In this document: positions 43,347 through 53,592 of the stretch, one piece after another | Layout: each line of letters begins with the position of its first letter | Position numbering within the stretch: position 1 is the first letter of the stretch | Notes under the pieces: model-generated | Told to the model about the DNA's origin: nothing | What the model saw: the letters and a program-made list of their open reading frames with translations, nothing else | Database searches by the model: none | Origin: Mesorhizobium comanense | GTDB lineage: Bacteria; Pseudomonadota; Alphaproteobacteria; Rhizobiales; Rhizobiaceae | DNA length: 64,000 bases | Assembly: GCF_005503535.1 (NCBI RefSeq) | Contig: NZ_SCNN01000008.1 | Coordinates: forward strand, 186,001-250,000 | Direction of reading: 5' to 3' | Position numbers and translations under genes: made by a program

Positions 43347-45275
43347 TCAGAATGCCTGTCCGATGCCGGCATAGATGCCGAAGCGCGGATCGCCGGGACC
43401 ACGGTTGAGCGGCAGGGCGGCGTCGATGCGCAGCGGTCCGAACGGCGTGACATAGCGCAGGCCGACGCCGGCGCCCACCTTGACGTCGGAGAAATTGGGA
43501 ACCGATTTGGTCGACACCGTGCCGGCATCGACGAACGGCACGATGCCGATCGTGTCGGTGACGGCGATGCGCATTTCGACGGAAGTTTCAAAGAACGACA
43601 GGCCGCCGGTCGGCTGGCCGGTGAAGTCCTTCGGACCGATGCCCTGATAGGCATAGCCGCGCACCGAGCCACCGCCGCCGGAGTAGAAGCGCCGGTCGGC
43701 CGGCACGCTTTCGAGCCCGGTGCCGACGATCGAGCCGCCCGCGACGCGTTCGGCAAGCACGAACTTCGAGGCCGTATCCAGCGATTGATACGCCGAACCC
43801 TCGCCCTTCAGCTTGAGGAAGGCGGCTCCGCTCAGGATGTCATAGCTCGGCTCGGCATAGGCCAGCACCCTGAAGCCCCGGGTCGGGTTGAGGCGGCTGT
43901 CCCTGTTGTCATAGACATATTGCAGCGGAACGCTGGCGATCAGATAGGTGTGCTTGCCGAAGGCGTCGCGGATCCGGGAATAGTCGAGCGCGACCTCCGC
44001 CGACACGGTCTGCTTCTTGTCCAGTTCGTAGGACAGGCCGGCACTGCCCTTGACCGAGAAGTGGTCGTAAGCGTCGGGATGCTCGAAGACCGTCTTGACG
44101 TTGGCGAAGAATTTCGAGGCCGGCCCGATCACGCCGGGTTTCTCGAACATGATGCCTGCATTGTAGTTGAGGCTGGAGAGATCGTTGCTGCCGATGCCGC
44201 TGATAGCGCCGTCGATGCGCAGCTTCTCGGCCTGGCCGAACAGGTTCCGGTGCCCCCAATAGCCTTCCAGGCCGAGCCCTTCCGTGTTCGAGAAGGTGCC
44301 GCCCAGGCCGAAATAGCGCGGCTTGCGCTCGCTGACCTGGACGCCGATCGGAATGTTGCCGTCGGCGTCGAGCTTGTCGGCTTCCTTCAATGTCACGCTG
44401 TTGAAGACTTCCAGCGCCAGCAGCCTGTCGCGGGCGTCGCTGATTTCCTGTGGCGAATATTGCCTGCCGCGCTTCAGCCCGGTCATGTATTCGGTGAAGT
44501 CGCGGTCGACCTTCTCGGTGCCTTCCACCGTGGTCGCGCCATAGCCGGCGACGGGTCCCGCGGCGACGATCAATGTCACGTCGAGCGTCGAGGTGGCATG
44601 ATCGGCGACGATCTTGCGGTCAGTCACCTTGGCCAGCGGCCTGCCCTCTTCCTTCAGCGTCCGCACGATCAGCGCCTCGGCCTTGAGCACCGCGCCGGAT
44701 CCGGCATCGCCGCCCGAGATCAGGCCGTAATCGGCCCCCATCAGCCCCGCCGCGTCGCCCTCCAGCCGGATGGTGCCGAGGGTGAATTTGGGGCCGGCCG
44801 CGACGTCGATGGAAACGGGGATAGGTTGCGGCCCTTTGAATTCGGCGTCCGGCGGCAGGTCGTCGAGAGGCTTGCCGTCGATGGTGACGGTGACGACGCC
44901 TTCGTAGCGGGCGTCGGCATAAAGGGCGGCGACAAGCTGTTCGCGATCGCCGCGCGCCTTGGCCATCAGGCCGAGCGAACCGGACACCGGGCGTTTCTCG
45001 TCGCTCTTCAGCGCCGAGGCGTTTTCGAGCTTCTTGACCAGGTCCTTGTCGGCGTCCGGGGCCGAGATCGTCACGGAATAACGGAGCGGGTCGACAATGT
45101 CGGCATCCTCGTCGCTGGAGGATCCCCACAGCTTGATGCCGAAAATCTCGAACGCGGCCACGGACCTTGATTCGGCAACCAGAACGGTCGAGCACATCAT
45201 GGCCAAAAGCAGGGCGCGCGGAAGAGCGCGCCCTGGCGCGATCCTTCCTGACATCTGCTTTTCATGCGCCGGCAT
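43347..45275 (-). CDS. tamA: TamA outer membrane Omp85-family protein
   Basis: 642 residues. Signal peptide region to about residue 41 (ALPRALLLAMMCSTVLVAESRSVAAF), then POTRA domains (about 60-300) and the C-terminal Omp85 barrel with YYSGGGGSVRGYAYQ-like motif (here RFYSGGGGSVRGYAYQGIG) and a terminal phenylalanine. Partner of TamB, whose start follows immediately (TGA-ATG). ATG 45275 gives a long n-region; an inner ATG at 45254 is possible. Divergent from the alpha-2-macroglobulin gene. Confidence 0.92.
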   Translation of the reverse strand: MPAHEKQMSGRIAPGRALPRALLLAMMCSTVLVAESRSVAAFEIFGIKLWGSSSDEDADIVDPLRYSVTISAPDADKDLVKKLENASALKSDEKRPVSGSLGLMAKARGDREQLVAALYADARYEGVVTVTIDGKPLDDLPPDAEFKGPQPIPVSIDVAAGPKFTLGTIRLEGDAAGLMGADYGLISGGDAGSGAVLKAEALIVRTLKEEGRPLAKVTDRKIVADHATSTLDVTLIVAAGPVAGYGATTVEGTEKVDRDFTEYMTGLKRGRQYSPQEISDARDRLLALEVFNSVTLKEADKLDADGNIPIGVQVSERKPRYFGLGGTFSNTEGLGLEGYWGHRNLFGQAEKLRIDGAISGIGSNDLSSLNYNAGIMFEKPGVIGPASKFFANVKTVFEHPDAYDHFSVKGSAGLSYELDKKQTVSAEVALDYSRIRDAFGKHTYLIASVPLQYVYDNRDSRLNPTRGFRVLAYAEPSYDILSGAAFLKLKGEGSAYQSLDTASKFVLAERVAGGSIVGTGLESVPADRRFYSGGGGSVRGYAYQGIGPKDFTGQPTGGLSFFETSVEMRIAVTDTIGIVPFVDAGTVSTKSVPNFSDVKVGAGVGLRYVTPFGPLRIDAALPLNRGPGDPRFGIYAGIGQAF

Positions 45276-45555
45276 TAAGACAACCTAGGTTACAAAACTA
45301 AAATTGGAATGAAGTTCTGAAGCGCTCGTAAAGGGGCCACAATCCAATTGTCTGAAATAGGACGGGCTTGGAATTCACACCTTCTGCGCTTCCGCAAGAA
45401 AGCGTGATCCCCGTCCTATGGAGGTTACTGTCCGCATACCGGTCCTTGGCCGGAAAATAAACCGTTGGCAGGCGGAACCTGCCGCGTCCGCGCGTTGACA
45501 AGCCAGACTGAAGCTTGAACATGTCCGGACGTCTGCAAATTGTCCGGAGGGTGTT
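45276..45555. promoter_or_regulatory. Divergent promoter region tamA / alpha-2-macroglobulin
   Basis: 280 bp with a 10-bp perfect palindrome AACCTAGGTT at 45282-45291 near tamA, and a TTGACA hexamer at 45495-45500 that could be the -35 of the macroglobulin gene. Two TGTCCGGA copies lie just before its ribosome binding site GGAGGG. Nothing gene-like is seen. Confidence 0.4.
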
Positions 45556-48500
45556 ATGGCAATGCGCGCGGCTCGTGGTCTGTCGATTCTTATCCTTTTT
45601 TTCGTCGCCTGGGCCAATGTCCTGGCCTGGAACGGCGTCGCGCAAGCGGCCGAAGCCCGGCGAATCGCGACAACGGACAATTCCGACTATTTCGGCTTTG
45701 ACCTCAGATCCGACCAGAATGTCACCCTCGACCAGTGCAAGACGACATGCCTTGGCGATCCGGCCTGTCGCGCCTTCACCTACAACACCAAGGCCAAATG
45801 GTGCTTTCTCAAATCCGACTATAACCAGCTGAAGCCGTTCAACGGCGCGGTGGCCGGCAAGATCGTCAACATCGACGGCGATCCCGATATCGGCGCCCCG
45901 CCGGAACTCGCCTTCTTCCCCAACTGGATGGCCGATCAGGCCCAGCAGTACCGCAACAAGCTGCTCGGTCCGGCCTTCGACAAGCCGACCGAGGGCATGG
46001 CGGCCCTGATCGGCGCCGCCGAACAGGCGGTCCAGACCGGCGACCATCGCTCCGCCATGCAGAAATACGAGGCCGCGGTCTCGGTGATGCCGGACGACGG
46101 CAAGCTCTGGCTCAACCTGGCGCGCGAGACGCTGGCCGTGCAGCCCGCCGCCAACACCTCCGAAGCATCCACTTTGCCGGCAAACGGCACCTCCGCCGCC
46201 TTCAATGCCTACAAGCTGCTGCGCACGGGCAAGACCCGCGCGGATGTGTTGGCGCTGCTCGGCGCCGGCCTCGACAAGCGCGATCTCTACCGGCCCGCTT
46301 TGCAGGCCTATGAGGCGAGCCTTGCGCTGGTGCCTTCGCCTGCCGTCCAGGCCGACTATGCCGATCTGAAAGCCCGCAAGGGTTTCCGCGTCATCGACCA
46401 CAGCGTCGACGCCGACACCAGCGCGCCGCGCATCTGCGCCCAATTCTCCGAGGAGCTGGTCAAGACCGGCGTCGACTATGCTCAGTTCGTCACCGTCGAC
46501 AACGCGCCGCCCAAGGGCGTCGAGGCCAAGGACAAGCAGATCTGCGTCGAAGGGCTCCAACACGGCCAGCATTACGACGTCACCTTCCGTGCCGGCCTGC
46601 CGGCCGCGATCGGCGAAGTCACCGCCGCGCCCACCGTGCTGTCGATCTATGTGCAGGACCGCGCCCCGTCCGCCCGCTTCACCGGCGACAGCTTCGTGCT
46701 GCCGGCCGGCGCGCGCCGCGGCATTCCGGTCGTCACCGTCAACATGAACGCGGCCCAGATGAAGCTCTATCGCATCGGCGACCGCTCGCTGGCGCAGCTT
46801 CTGTCGGGCTACCAGTTCCTGCACCAGCTCGACGGCTACGACATCTCCAACATTTCCGAGCAGATGGGCGCGCCGGTCTGGCAAGGCCAGCTCGACATCG
46901 TCAACGACCTCAACAAGGAGGTCACCACGTCCTTCCCGGTCGACGAGGCGCTGCCGCAGCGCAAGCCCGGCGTCTATGTGCTGACCGCTCAACCCGTCAA
47001 CGACAAGAGCGACAGCTACAATTCGCTGGCCACGCAGTGGTTCGTCGTCTCCGACATCGGCCTGTCGACCTATACCGGCCAGGATGGGTTGAACGTATTT
47101 GCCCGTTCGCTGGGCTCCGCCAAGCCGATCGCGGGGGCCGAACTGACCCTGGTTGCCAGGAACAACGAGGTTCTCGGCACCGCGACGTCGGATGCCGAGG
47201 GCCACGCCGTGTTCAACCCGGGCCTGACGCGCGGTGACGGCGGCATGGTGCCCGCCGTGCTGATGGCCAAGCAGGGTGACAATGACTTCGTCTTCCTCGA
47301 CATGGCCAAGGCCGGCTTTGACCTCTCCGATCGTGGCGTCACCGGGCGCGCAGCACCCGGCGCGCTCGACGTCTATGCCTGGACCGAGCGCGGCATCTAC
47401 CGCGCCGGCGAGGATGTCCATGTCGCCGCCCTTGCCCGCGATGGCGCCGCCAAGGCGGTGGAGAACCTGCCGCTGACCTTCATCTTCTCGCGTCCCGACG
47501 GCGTCGAGGACCGTCGCATCGTCAGCGACGGGGCATCGGCCGGCGGCCACGCCGTCGACCTGCCGCTCGAACCCAATGCGATGCGCGGCACCTGGTCGGT
47601 TTCGGTCTACACCGATCCCAAGCAACCGGCGGTGGCCAGCCAGATGTTCCTGGTCGAGGACTTCGTGCCGGATCGCATCGAATTCGACATGAAGGCCGAC
47701 AAGCAGGAGATCGCGCGCGGCGAAACGGCCAACATCAACATCGACGGCCGCTTCCTCTATGGCGCGCCGGCGGCGGGTCTTGCCCTGGAAGGCGAGTTGA
47801 CGCTGTCGACCTCGCGCGACTGGGACCGTTTCCCCAACTTCTCCTTCGGCCTCGCCGACGAACAGTCGGCGGAACCGACGGTCACGCCGCTCACCGATCT
47901 GCCGGTGGTTGGCGATGACGGCAAGGCGACCTTCCCGGTCTCCGTCGACCAGTTGCCTTCGACCACGAAGCTCGTCGACGGCAAGGTGACGGTGCGCATG
48001 CGCGAGACCGGTGGGCGCGCCATCGAGCGCTCGCTCAACATCGGCATCCGCCCGCAAGGCCATATGATCGGCATTCGTCCGGATTTCGCCGATGGCGAGG
48101 TGCCGCAGGGCGGCACCGCCAAGTTCAGCCTGATCGCGGTCGATCCGGATGGCAAGCGCGAGGCGCTGAAAGGCGCGCAGTGGACGCTGGTCAAGGTCGA
48201 GCGCAATTACCAGTGGTACCGCTCCAACAATTCGTGGAGCTACGAGCCGGTCACCTTCACCAAGTCGATCGCCAACGGCCAGATCGACCTTGGCGCCGAC
48301 CGCGACGCCACCGTCTCCGTTCCGGTCGACTGGGGCCAGTACCGGCTCGAGGTCGAAACCGCGGATCCGGAAGGCCCGGCGACCAGCTACGAGTTCGACG
48401 CGGGCTGGTATGTCGCCTCGACGACCACCGAAACTCCCGACGGCCTGGAGATTGCCCTGGACAAGGACAATTATGCCGCCGGCGAAGTCGCCAAGCTCAA

Positions 48501-51054
48501 GGTCTCGCCGCATTTCGCCGGCGAACTGCTGATCAACATCGGTTCCGACAAGCTGCTGAAGACCATCACGGCGTCAGTGCCGGCCGGCGGCAGCACCGTC
48601 GATATCCCGGTCGGCGACGACTGGGGCGCCGGCGCCTATGTGACGGCGACCCTGTTCCGGCCGGGCGATGCGCAGGAAACGCGCATGCCGGCCCGCGCCA
48701 TCGGCGTGAAATGGCTTAAGGTCGATCCCGGCGCCAAGAAGCTCGCGGTCACCTTGACCCCGCCTGACAAGACCATGCCGCGCCAGCAGCTGTCGATCCC
48801 GGTTTCCGTTGCCGGCGTGCAGCCGGGCACCAACGCCTATGTCATGGTCGCCGCTGTCGATGTCGGCATCCTGAACCTGACCAACTACAAGGCTCCGGAT
48901 CCGGAAAACTGGTTCTTCGGCCAGCGTATGCTGGGCATGGAGATCCGTGACATCTATGGCCGCCTGATCGATGGCTCGCTCGGCACCACCGGCAAGCTTC
49001 GGACCGGCGGCGACGGCGCCAACATGCAGACGCAGGGCAGCCCGCCAACCGAAAAGCTGGTCGCCTTCTTCTCCGGCCCGGTGCAGCTCGATGCCGACGG
49101 CAAGGCACGCATCGACTTCGACATTCCGCAATTCAACGGCACGGTGCGCGTCATGGCCGTCGCCTGGACCAAGGAAGCGGTCGGCCATGCCCAGTCGGAC
49201 GTGATCGTGCGTGATCCCATAGTGATCACCGCCGGCCTGCCGCGGTTCCTCGCCCCTGGCGACAACGCCGTCATGCGGCTGGACGTCGCCGACACCGACG
49301 GCCCCGCCGGCGACTACGCGCTGTCGATCGACACGACGGGAGACCTCTCGACGGGGGACAAGCCCCTGCCCCAGAAGCTGACGCTCGCCCAGGGCAAGCG
49401 CCAGACGCTGACCGTGCCGCTGATCGCGAAAACGCCGGGCAATGCCTCGCTGACCATCAAGCTGGCGCATGCCGACGGCACCAAGGTCGAGCAGACGCTC
49501 TACGTGCCGGTGCGACCGGCGCAATTGCCGGTCACCACGCGCCTCGTGGTCGACCTCAAGGGCAATGGCGGCGCGCTGCGCGTCGACAAGGAACTGCTGG
49601 CCGCCAGCCTGCTCGACGGCGCGTCGGTCAGCGTCGGCGTTTCGCAGGCGGCTGCCTTCGACGTGCCATCGCTGCTGATGACACTCGACCGCTACCCCTA
49701 TGGTTGCGCCGAGCAGACCACCAGCCGCGCCATGCCGCTTCTCTACGTCAACGAGATGGCGTCGGGCATCGGCATGGAAAGCGACCCGGACCTGCATGAC
49801 CGCATCCAGGACGCCATCTACAAGGTGCTGAGCTACCAGTCCTCCAGCGGCAGCTTCGGCCTGTGGGGCCCCGGCTCCGGCGATCTGTGGCTCGACGCCT
49901 ATGTCAGCGAGTTCCTGACCAGGGCGCGGGAGCAGAAATACGATGTCCCGGCGCTCGCCATGAACCAGGCGCTCAACAACCTGCAGAACTCGCTCGGCTA
50001 CGATCAGAGCGTACAGGACCGCGGCAGCGAGATCGCCTACGCGCTCTACGTGCTGGCCCGCAACAAGAAGGCCTCGATCGGCGATCTGCGTTACTACGCC
50101 GACACCCAGCTCGAAGCCTTCTCCAGCCCGATGGCCGTCGCCCAGCTGGCGGCGAGCCTGGCGCTCTACGGCGACACGCAGCGCTCGGAGGCGACGTTCA
50201 AGACCGCGCTGCAGCTGGCCAAGTCGCAGACCGACTATGACTGGTACCGCTCCGACTATGGCTCGGCGCTGCGTGACGGCGCCGCGATGCTGTCGCTGGC
50301 GGCGGAGTCCAAGCCGGTCTCGACGATCGTGCCGGAGCTGATCAAGCTGGTGACCCGGGAACGCGCCGAAGTGCGCTGGACCACCACCCAGGATGATTCC
50401 TGGATGCTGCTGGCCGCCCGCGCGTTGAAGGAAGGCAACGACTCGATCGCGCTGACCGTCAATGGCGCGCCGCATTCGGGCGGCTATTCCAACCAGGTCA
50501 GCGGCTCCGACCTGGTGGACAGCCCGCTCGAAATCGCCAACACCGGCAAGACCCCGCTGCAGGCCGTCGTCACCACCGTGGCGTCGCCGATCCAGCCGCT
50601 GCCGGCCGGCGGCGACGGCTTCACCATCGACCGTACCTATTACAAGCTCGATGGCACCGAGGCCAATGTGACGGAGGCGACCCAGAACGAACGTTATGTC
50701 GTCGTGCTCAAGGTGACCGAGCAGAACAGCTGGCCGTCGCGCCTGCTGGTCACCGACCTTCTGCCGGCCGGCTTCGAGATCGACAATCCCGGACTGGTCT
50801 CCAGCGCGCAGCTGTCCAACTTCTCGTGGCTGGCGCAGACCGACGCCGCGCATCTGGAATTCCGCGACGACCGCTTCGTCGCGGCATTCAACCCCGCCGA
50901 CGGCGACCACGACCACAATCTGACGCTCGCCTATGTCGTGCGTGCCGTGACGCCCGGCACCTACGCGCATCCGGCGGCGACGGTGGAGGACATGTACCGG
51001 CCGCAGTTTTCGGCCCGCACCGCCACCGGCATGATGGAGATCAAGGCGCCGTAA
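45556..51054 (+). CDS. Bacterial alpha-2-macroglobulin with N-terminal PAN/Apple domain
   Basis: 1832 residues. Signal peptide (to about 32), then a PAN/Apple-like disulfide domain (CKTTCLGDPACRAFTYNTKAKWC), a helical region that looks TPR-like, and the large MG-domain body. The thioester is C1384-A-E-Q1387 in YPYGCAEQTT, so it should trap proteases covalently. It follows the pattern of E. coli YfhM, which protects the envelope together with PBP1C; here pbpC is also the next gene. GGAGGGTG precedes ATG 45556. No lipobox is visible, so it is probably soluble in the periplasm. Confidence 0.93.
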   Translation: MAMRAARGLSILILFFVAWANVLAWNGVAQAAEARRIATTDNSDYFGFDLRSDQNVTLDQCKTTCLGDPACRAFTYNTKAKWCFLKSDYNQLKPFNGAVAGKIVNIDGDPDIGAPPELAFFPNWMADQAQQYRNKLLGPAFDKPTEGMAALIGAAEQAVQTGDHRSAMQKYEAAVSVMPDDGKLWLNLARETLAVQPAANTSEASTLPANGTSAAFNAYKLLRTGKTRADVLALLGAGLDKRDLYRPALQAYEASLALVPSPAVQADYADLKARKGFRVIDHSVDADTSAPRICAQFSEELVKTGVDYAQFVTVDNAPPKGVEAKDKQICVEGLQHGQHYDVTFRAGLPAAIGEVTAAPTVLSIYVQDRAPSARFTGDSFVLPAGARRGIPVVTVNMNAAQMKLYRIGDRSLAQLLSGYQFLHQLDGYDISNISEQMGAPVWQGQLDIVNDLNKEVTTSFPVDEALPQRKPGVYVLTAQPVNDKSDSYNSLATQWFVVSDIGLSTYTGQDGLNVFARSLGSAKPIAGAELTLVARNNEVLGTATSDAEGHAVFNPGLTRGDGGMVPAVLMAKQGDNDFVFLDMAKAGFDLSDRGVTGRAAPGALDVYAWTERGIYRAGEDVHVAALARDGAAKAVENLPLTFIFSRPDGVEDRRIVSDGASAGGHAVDLPLEPNAMRGTWSVSVYTDPKQPAVASQMFLVEDFVPDRIEFDMKADKQEIARGETANINIDGRFLYGAPAAGLALEGELTLSTSRDWDRFPNFSFGLADEQSAEPTVTPLTDLPVVGDDGKATFPVSVDQLPSTTKLVDGKVTVRMRETGGRAIERSLNIGIRPQGHMIGIRPDFADGEVPQGGTAKFSLIAVDPDGKREALKGAQWTLVKVERNYQWYRSNNSWSYEPVTFTKSIANGQIDLGADRDATVSVPVDWGQYRLEVETADPEGPATSYEFDAGWYVASTTTETPDGLEIALDKDNYAAGEVAKLKVSPHFAGELLINIGSDKLLKTITASVPAGGSTVDIPVGDDWGAGAYVTATLFRPGDAQETRMPARAIGVKWLKVDPGAKKLAVTLTPPDKTMPRQQLSIPVSVAGVQPGTNAYVMVAAVDVGILNLTNYKAPDPENWFFGQRMLGMEIRDIYGRLIDGSLGTTGKLRTGGDGANMQTQGSPPTEKLVAFFSGPVQLDADGKARIDFDIPQFNGTVRVMAVAWTKEAVGHAQSDVIVRDPIVITAGLPRFLAPGDNAVMRLDVADTDGPAGDYALSIDTTGDLSTGDKPLPQKLTLAQGKRQTLTVPLIAKTPGNASLTIKLAHADGTKVEQTLYVPVRPAQLPVTTRLVVDLKGNGGALRVDKELLAASLLDGASVSVGVSQAAAFDVPSLLMTLDRYPYGCAEQTTSRAMPLLYVNEMASGIGMESDPDLHDRIQDAIYKVLSYQSSSGSFGLWGPGSGDLWLDAYVSEFLTRAREQKYDVPALAMNQALNNLQNSLGYDQSVQDRGSEIAYALYVLARNKKASIGDLRYYADTQLEAFSSPMAVAQLAASLALYGDTQRSEATFKTALQLAKSQTDYDWYRSDYGSALRDGAAMLSLAAESKPVSTIVPELIKLVTRERAEVRWTTTQDDSWMLLAARALKEGNDSIALTVNGAPHSGGYSNQVSGSDLVDSPLEIANTGKTPLQAVVTTVASPIQPLPAGGDGFTIDRTYYKLDGTEANVTEATQNERYVVVLKVTEQNSWPSRLLVTDLLPAGFEIDNPGLVSSAQLSNFSWLAQTDAAHLEFRDDRFVAAFNPADGDHDHNLTLAYVVRAVTPGTYAHPAATVEDMYRPQFSARTATGMMEIKAP

Positions 51055-51087
51055 GGTGCCCTTGGTGGATATGAACGTGAGGTTTGC

Positions 51088-51263
51088 GCTGCCCCTCATC
51101 CGCCTGCCGGCACCTTCTCCCCGTATAGTGACGGGGAGAAGGGAGCTGTCACGATCGTCGGCGCCAGGTCTGCAACTTTCGACGTTGGCGAAAGCCTCTG
51201 CGAAGGCTCCTTTCTCCCCGTCTCCATGCGGGGAGAAATGCCCGGCAGGGCAATGAGGGGCGG
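51088..51263. repeat. Palindromic intergenic element D
   Basis: Inverted arms 51088-51144 and 51207-51263 carrying CCCCTCAT, a CTGCCGG block and TTCTCCCCGT..ACGGGGAGAA hairpins. The spacer has GGCGC, GCAAC and TTGGCGAAAGC. The GAGGGG at the end of the right arm is the ribosome binding site used for pbpC. Confidence 0.8.
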
Positions 51264-51267
51264 CGCC

Positions 51268-53358
51268 ATGCTCTCAAGAAAATTCCTCCGCCGCGCAACC
51301 ATAACACTGGTGTCCTGCGCCGGCATTCTGGCCCTTTCGGTCGCCTCCCTCTGGGAGCTCGACCGTGCCTTCCCGCCTCCACTTCCTGAAAAGCTGACCG
51401 TCTCGACCGAAGTCTGGGATCGCGACGGCCAGCTGCTTCGTGCCTTCGCCACGCCGGACGGTTACTGGCGGCTGGAAACCCGCCTGGACCAGGTCGACAA
51501 GCAGTTCGTCGACATGCTTGTCGCCTATGAGGACAAGCGCTTCTGGGATCATGAAGGCGTCGACGTGCTGGCGCTCGGCCGCGCGGCGGGCCAGCTCATC
51601 ACCAGCGGCCATATCGTCTCCGGCGGCTCGACGCTGTCGATGCAGCTTGCCCGCCTGATCGAACCGCGCGAAAGCCGCAGCATCGGCTCCAAGATCAAGC
51701 AGATGCTGCGTGCCATCCAGATCGAGCGGCGGCTGTCCAAGCGCGAGATCCTGGAGCGCTATCTCACGCTGGCGCCTTATGGCGGCAATCTCGAAGGCGT
51801 GCGCGCCGCCTCCCTCGCCTATTTCGGCAAGGAGCCAAAGCGGCTGACAGTATCGGAATCAGCCCTGCTCGTGGCCTTGCCGCAACTGCCGGAGAGACGA
51901 CGGCCCGACCGCAACCTGGAGATCGCGCACGCGGCCCGCGACCGAGTGCTGACCCGCATGGTCTCGTCGGGCCTGATCGGCGAGCGCGAGGCGGCGCGCG
52001 CGGCACTTGAAGATGTTTCGGGCCTGCGGCGCACGCTGCCGGCGCTCGCCCCGCATGCATCCTATGCGATGCTGCCCAAGGCCGTTCCGGGCCAACCGCT
52101 CAAGCTGACGATCCGCAAGAGTGTCCAGCAGGGTCTCGAACAGGTGGCCAGGGACGCAGCCACCAGGCTCGGGCCGCGGCTCTCCGTCGCCATGGTGCTG
52201 GCCGACTCCCGCACCGGCGATATTCTGGGCGAAGTCGGTTCAGCCAATTTCTTCGACTCCAGCCGCTCCGGCTGGATCGACATGACCAAGGTCGTGCGCT
52301 CGCCGGGCTCGACGCTGAAACCCTTCATCTACGGCCTCGCCTTCGAGCAGGGACTGGTGGCGCAGGAAACGCTGATTGAGGACAGTCCGGTCGATTTCGG
52401 CGGCTACCGGCCGAGGAATTTCGACATGGGCTACCAGGGCGATGTCTCGATCCGCCAGGCGCTGCAACTGTCGCTCAACGTGCCGGCGATCCGGGTGCTC
52501 GACGCCGTCGGCCCGGCGCGGCTGACGGCGCGCTTCCGCCAGGCAGGCGTCAACCCGATCCTGCCCGTCAACGAGGCCCCGGGGCTTGCCATCGGCCTCG
52601 GCGGCGTCGGCGTGACGCTGCGCGACCTCGTCCAGCTCTATACGGGGCTCGCCAATGGCGGCAAGACGCACACGCTGCACGACGGCACCGAACCGGCCAA
52701 CGCCGAGACCACAACCGCCACCATCCTCAACGAGCAGGCGAACTGGCAGATCATCGACATCCTGTCGGGCGTGAAGCCGCCCGAAGGCGCCTCGCAGCGC
52801 GGCATCGCCTACAAGACCGGGACCTCCTACGGCTACCGCGATGCCTGGTCGGTGGGTTTCGACGGCCGCTACGTGCTGGGCGTCTGGGTCGGCCGGCCCG
52901 ATGCCGGCGCGGTGCCGGGCCTTTCCGGCTATGTCTCCGCCGCCCCCATCCTGTTCGAGGGTTTTGTCCGTTCGGGGCTGGCGACGGTGCCGCTGCCAGG
53001 CAAGCCGTCGGGCGCCTTCACGCCGCGGCGCAACGAATTGCCGGTTACGCTCGCCCGCTTTGGCGCCGGCGCGGACGGCCTGGTGCAGGCGGTGGCGACC
53101 GAACCCGCGCCGACCATCATCTTCCCGCCGGACGGCGCCCGCGTCGATCTCGCCACCAACTCGGCCGACGCCTCGCCATTGGTGCTCAAACTGCAAGGCG
53201 GCCGCGCGCCATTTCGCTGGCTGGCCAATGGCAAGCCGCTGGTCGGCCTCGATCGCCGCCGCACCGCGACCTGGCTACCCGACGGAGCCGGTTACTCGAC
53301 GCTGACTGTAATCGATGCGGCGGGACGGGCCGCGAGTGTGAAGGTCTTCGTTCAATAG
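51268..53358 (+). CDS. pbpC: Penicillin-binding protein 1C
   Basis: 696 residues. N-terminal membrane anchor, GT51 glycosyltransferase with E88 in EDKRFWDHEGVD and GGSTLSMQLAR, then the transpeptidase with S348-T-L-K351 in SPGSTLKP and K516-TGTS, and the C-terminal PBP1C-specific domain (about 600-696). All catalytic motifs are intact. The start at 51268 is preferred because GAGGGG lies 7 nt before it; upstream in-frame ATGs fall inside the palindromic repeat. Partner of the preceding macroglobulin gene in a yfhM-pbpC type arrangement. Confidence 0.92.
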   Translation: MLSRKFLRRATITLVSCAGILALSVASLWELDRAFPPPLPEKLTVSTEVWDRDGQLLRAFATPDGYWRLETRLDQVDKQFVDMLVAYEDKRFWDHEGVDVLALGRAAGQLITSGHIVSGGSTLSMQLARLIEPRESRSIGSKIKQMLRAIQIERRLSKREILERYLTLAPYGGNLEGVRAASLAYFGKEPKRLTVSESALLVALPQLPERRRPDRNLEIAHAARDRVLTRMVSSGLIGEREAARAALEDVSGLRRTLPALAPHASYAMLPKAVPGQPLKLTIRKSVQQGLEQVARDAATRLGPRLSVAMVLADSRTGDILGEVGSANFFDSSRSGWIDMTKVVRSPGSTLKPFIYGLAFEQGLVAQETLIEDSPVDFGGYRPRNFDMGYQGDVSIRQALQLSLNVPAIRVLDAVGPARLTARFRQAGVNPILPVNEAPGLAIGLGGVGVTLRDLVQLYTGLANGGKTHTLHDGTEPANAETTTATILNEQANWQIIDILSGVKPPEGASQRGIAYKTGTSYGYRDAWSVGFDGRYVLGVWVGRPDAGAVPGLSGYVSAAPILFEGFVRSGLATVPLPGKPSGAFTPRRNELPVTLARFGAGADGLVQAVATEPAPTIIFPPDGARVDLATNSADASPLVLKLQGGRAPFRWLANGKPLVGLDRRRTATWLPDGAGYSTLTVIDAAGRAASVKVFVQ

Positions 53359-53431
53359 ACCGGTCCAAGTGATTCATCGAACTGGGTTTCGAGGTCCGCG
53401 CTAATGGGATACTCGCCCATGCCTGTTCCAA

Positions 53432-53592
53432 GGCACCTCCCTCTGGCCTGCCGGCCATCTCCCCCGCAAGGGTGGAGATCTGCAGCTTCGGCGCTCCGCT
53501 CATTCCTGCAACGATGTAGACTGGCGAAAGCGGCTGTGCGCTCAATCTCCCCCCTTGCGGGGGAGATGGCCGGCAGGCCAGAGAGGGGTGCT
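53432..53592. repeat. Palindromic intergenic element E
   Basis: Arms 53432-53479 and 53545-53592, very like element C in length and sequence (GGCACCTCCCTCTGGCCTGC start, ATCTCCCC...GGGGAGAT hairpins). The spacer contains GGCGC, CAACGATGTAGACTGGCGAA. The right arm overlaps the start of the following dipeptidase gene. Confidence 0.85.

Noticed and set aside
41724..45170. An 1148-codon open frame on the plus strand, antisense to tamB and tamA
   Set aside because: Its product is rich in Arg, Gly, His and Asp with no domain sense; it is a high-GC shadow of the reading frame of tamAB, which shows full family motifs.
45298..48513. A 1071-codon open frame antisense to the alpha-2-macroglobulin gene
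   Set aside because: Low-complexity Arg/Gly/Asp composition and complete overlap with a gene that has clear domains and a thioester motif.
48574..51099. An 841-codon minus-strand frame over the macroglobulin 3' half
   Set aside because: Same shadow pattern as other antisense frames in this GC-rich DNA; no start signal and no recognisable domain.
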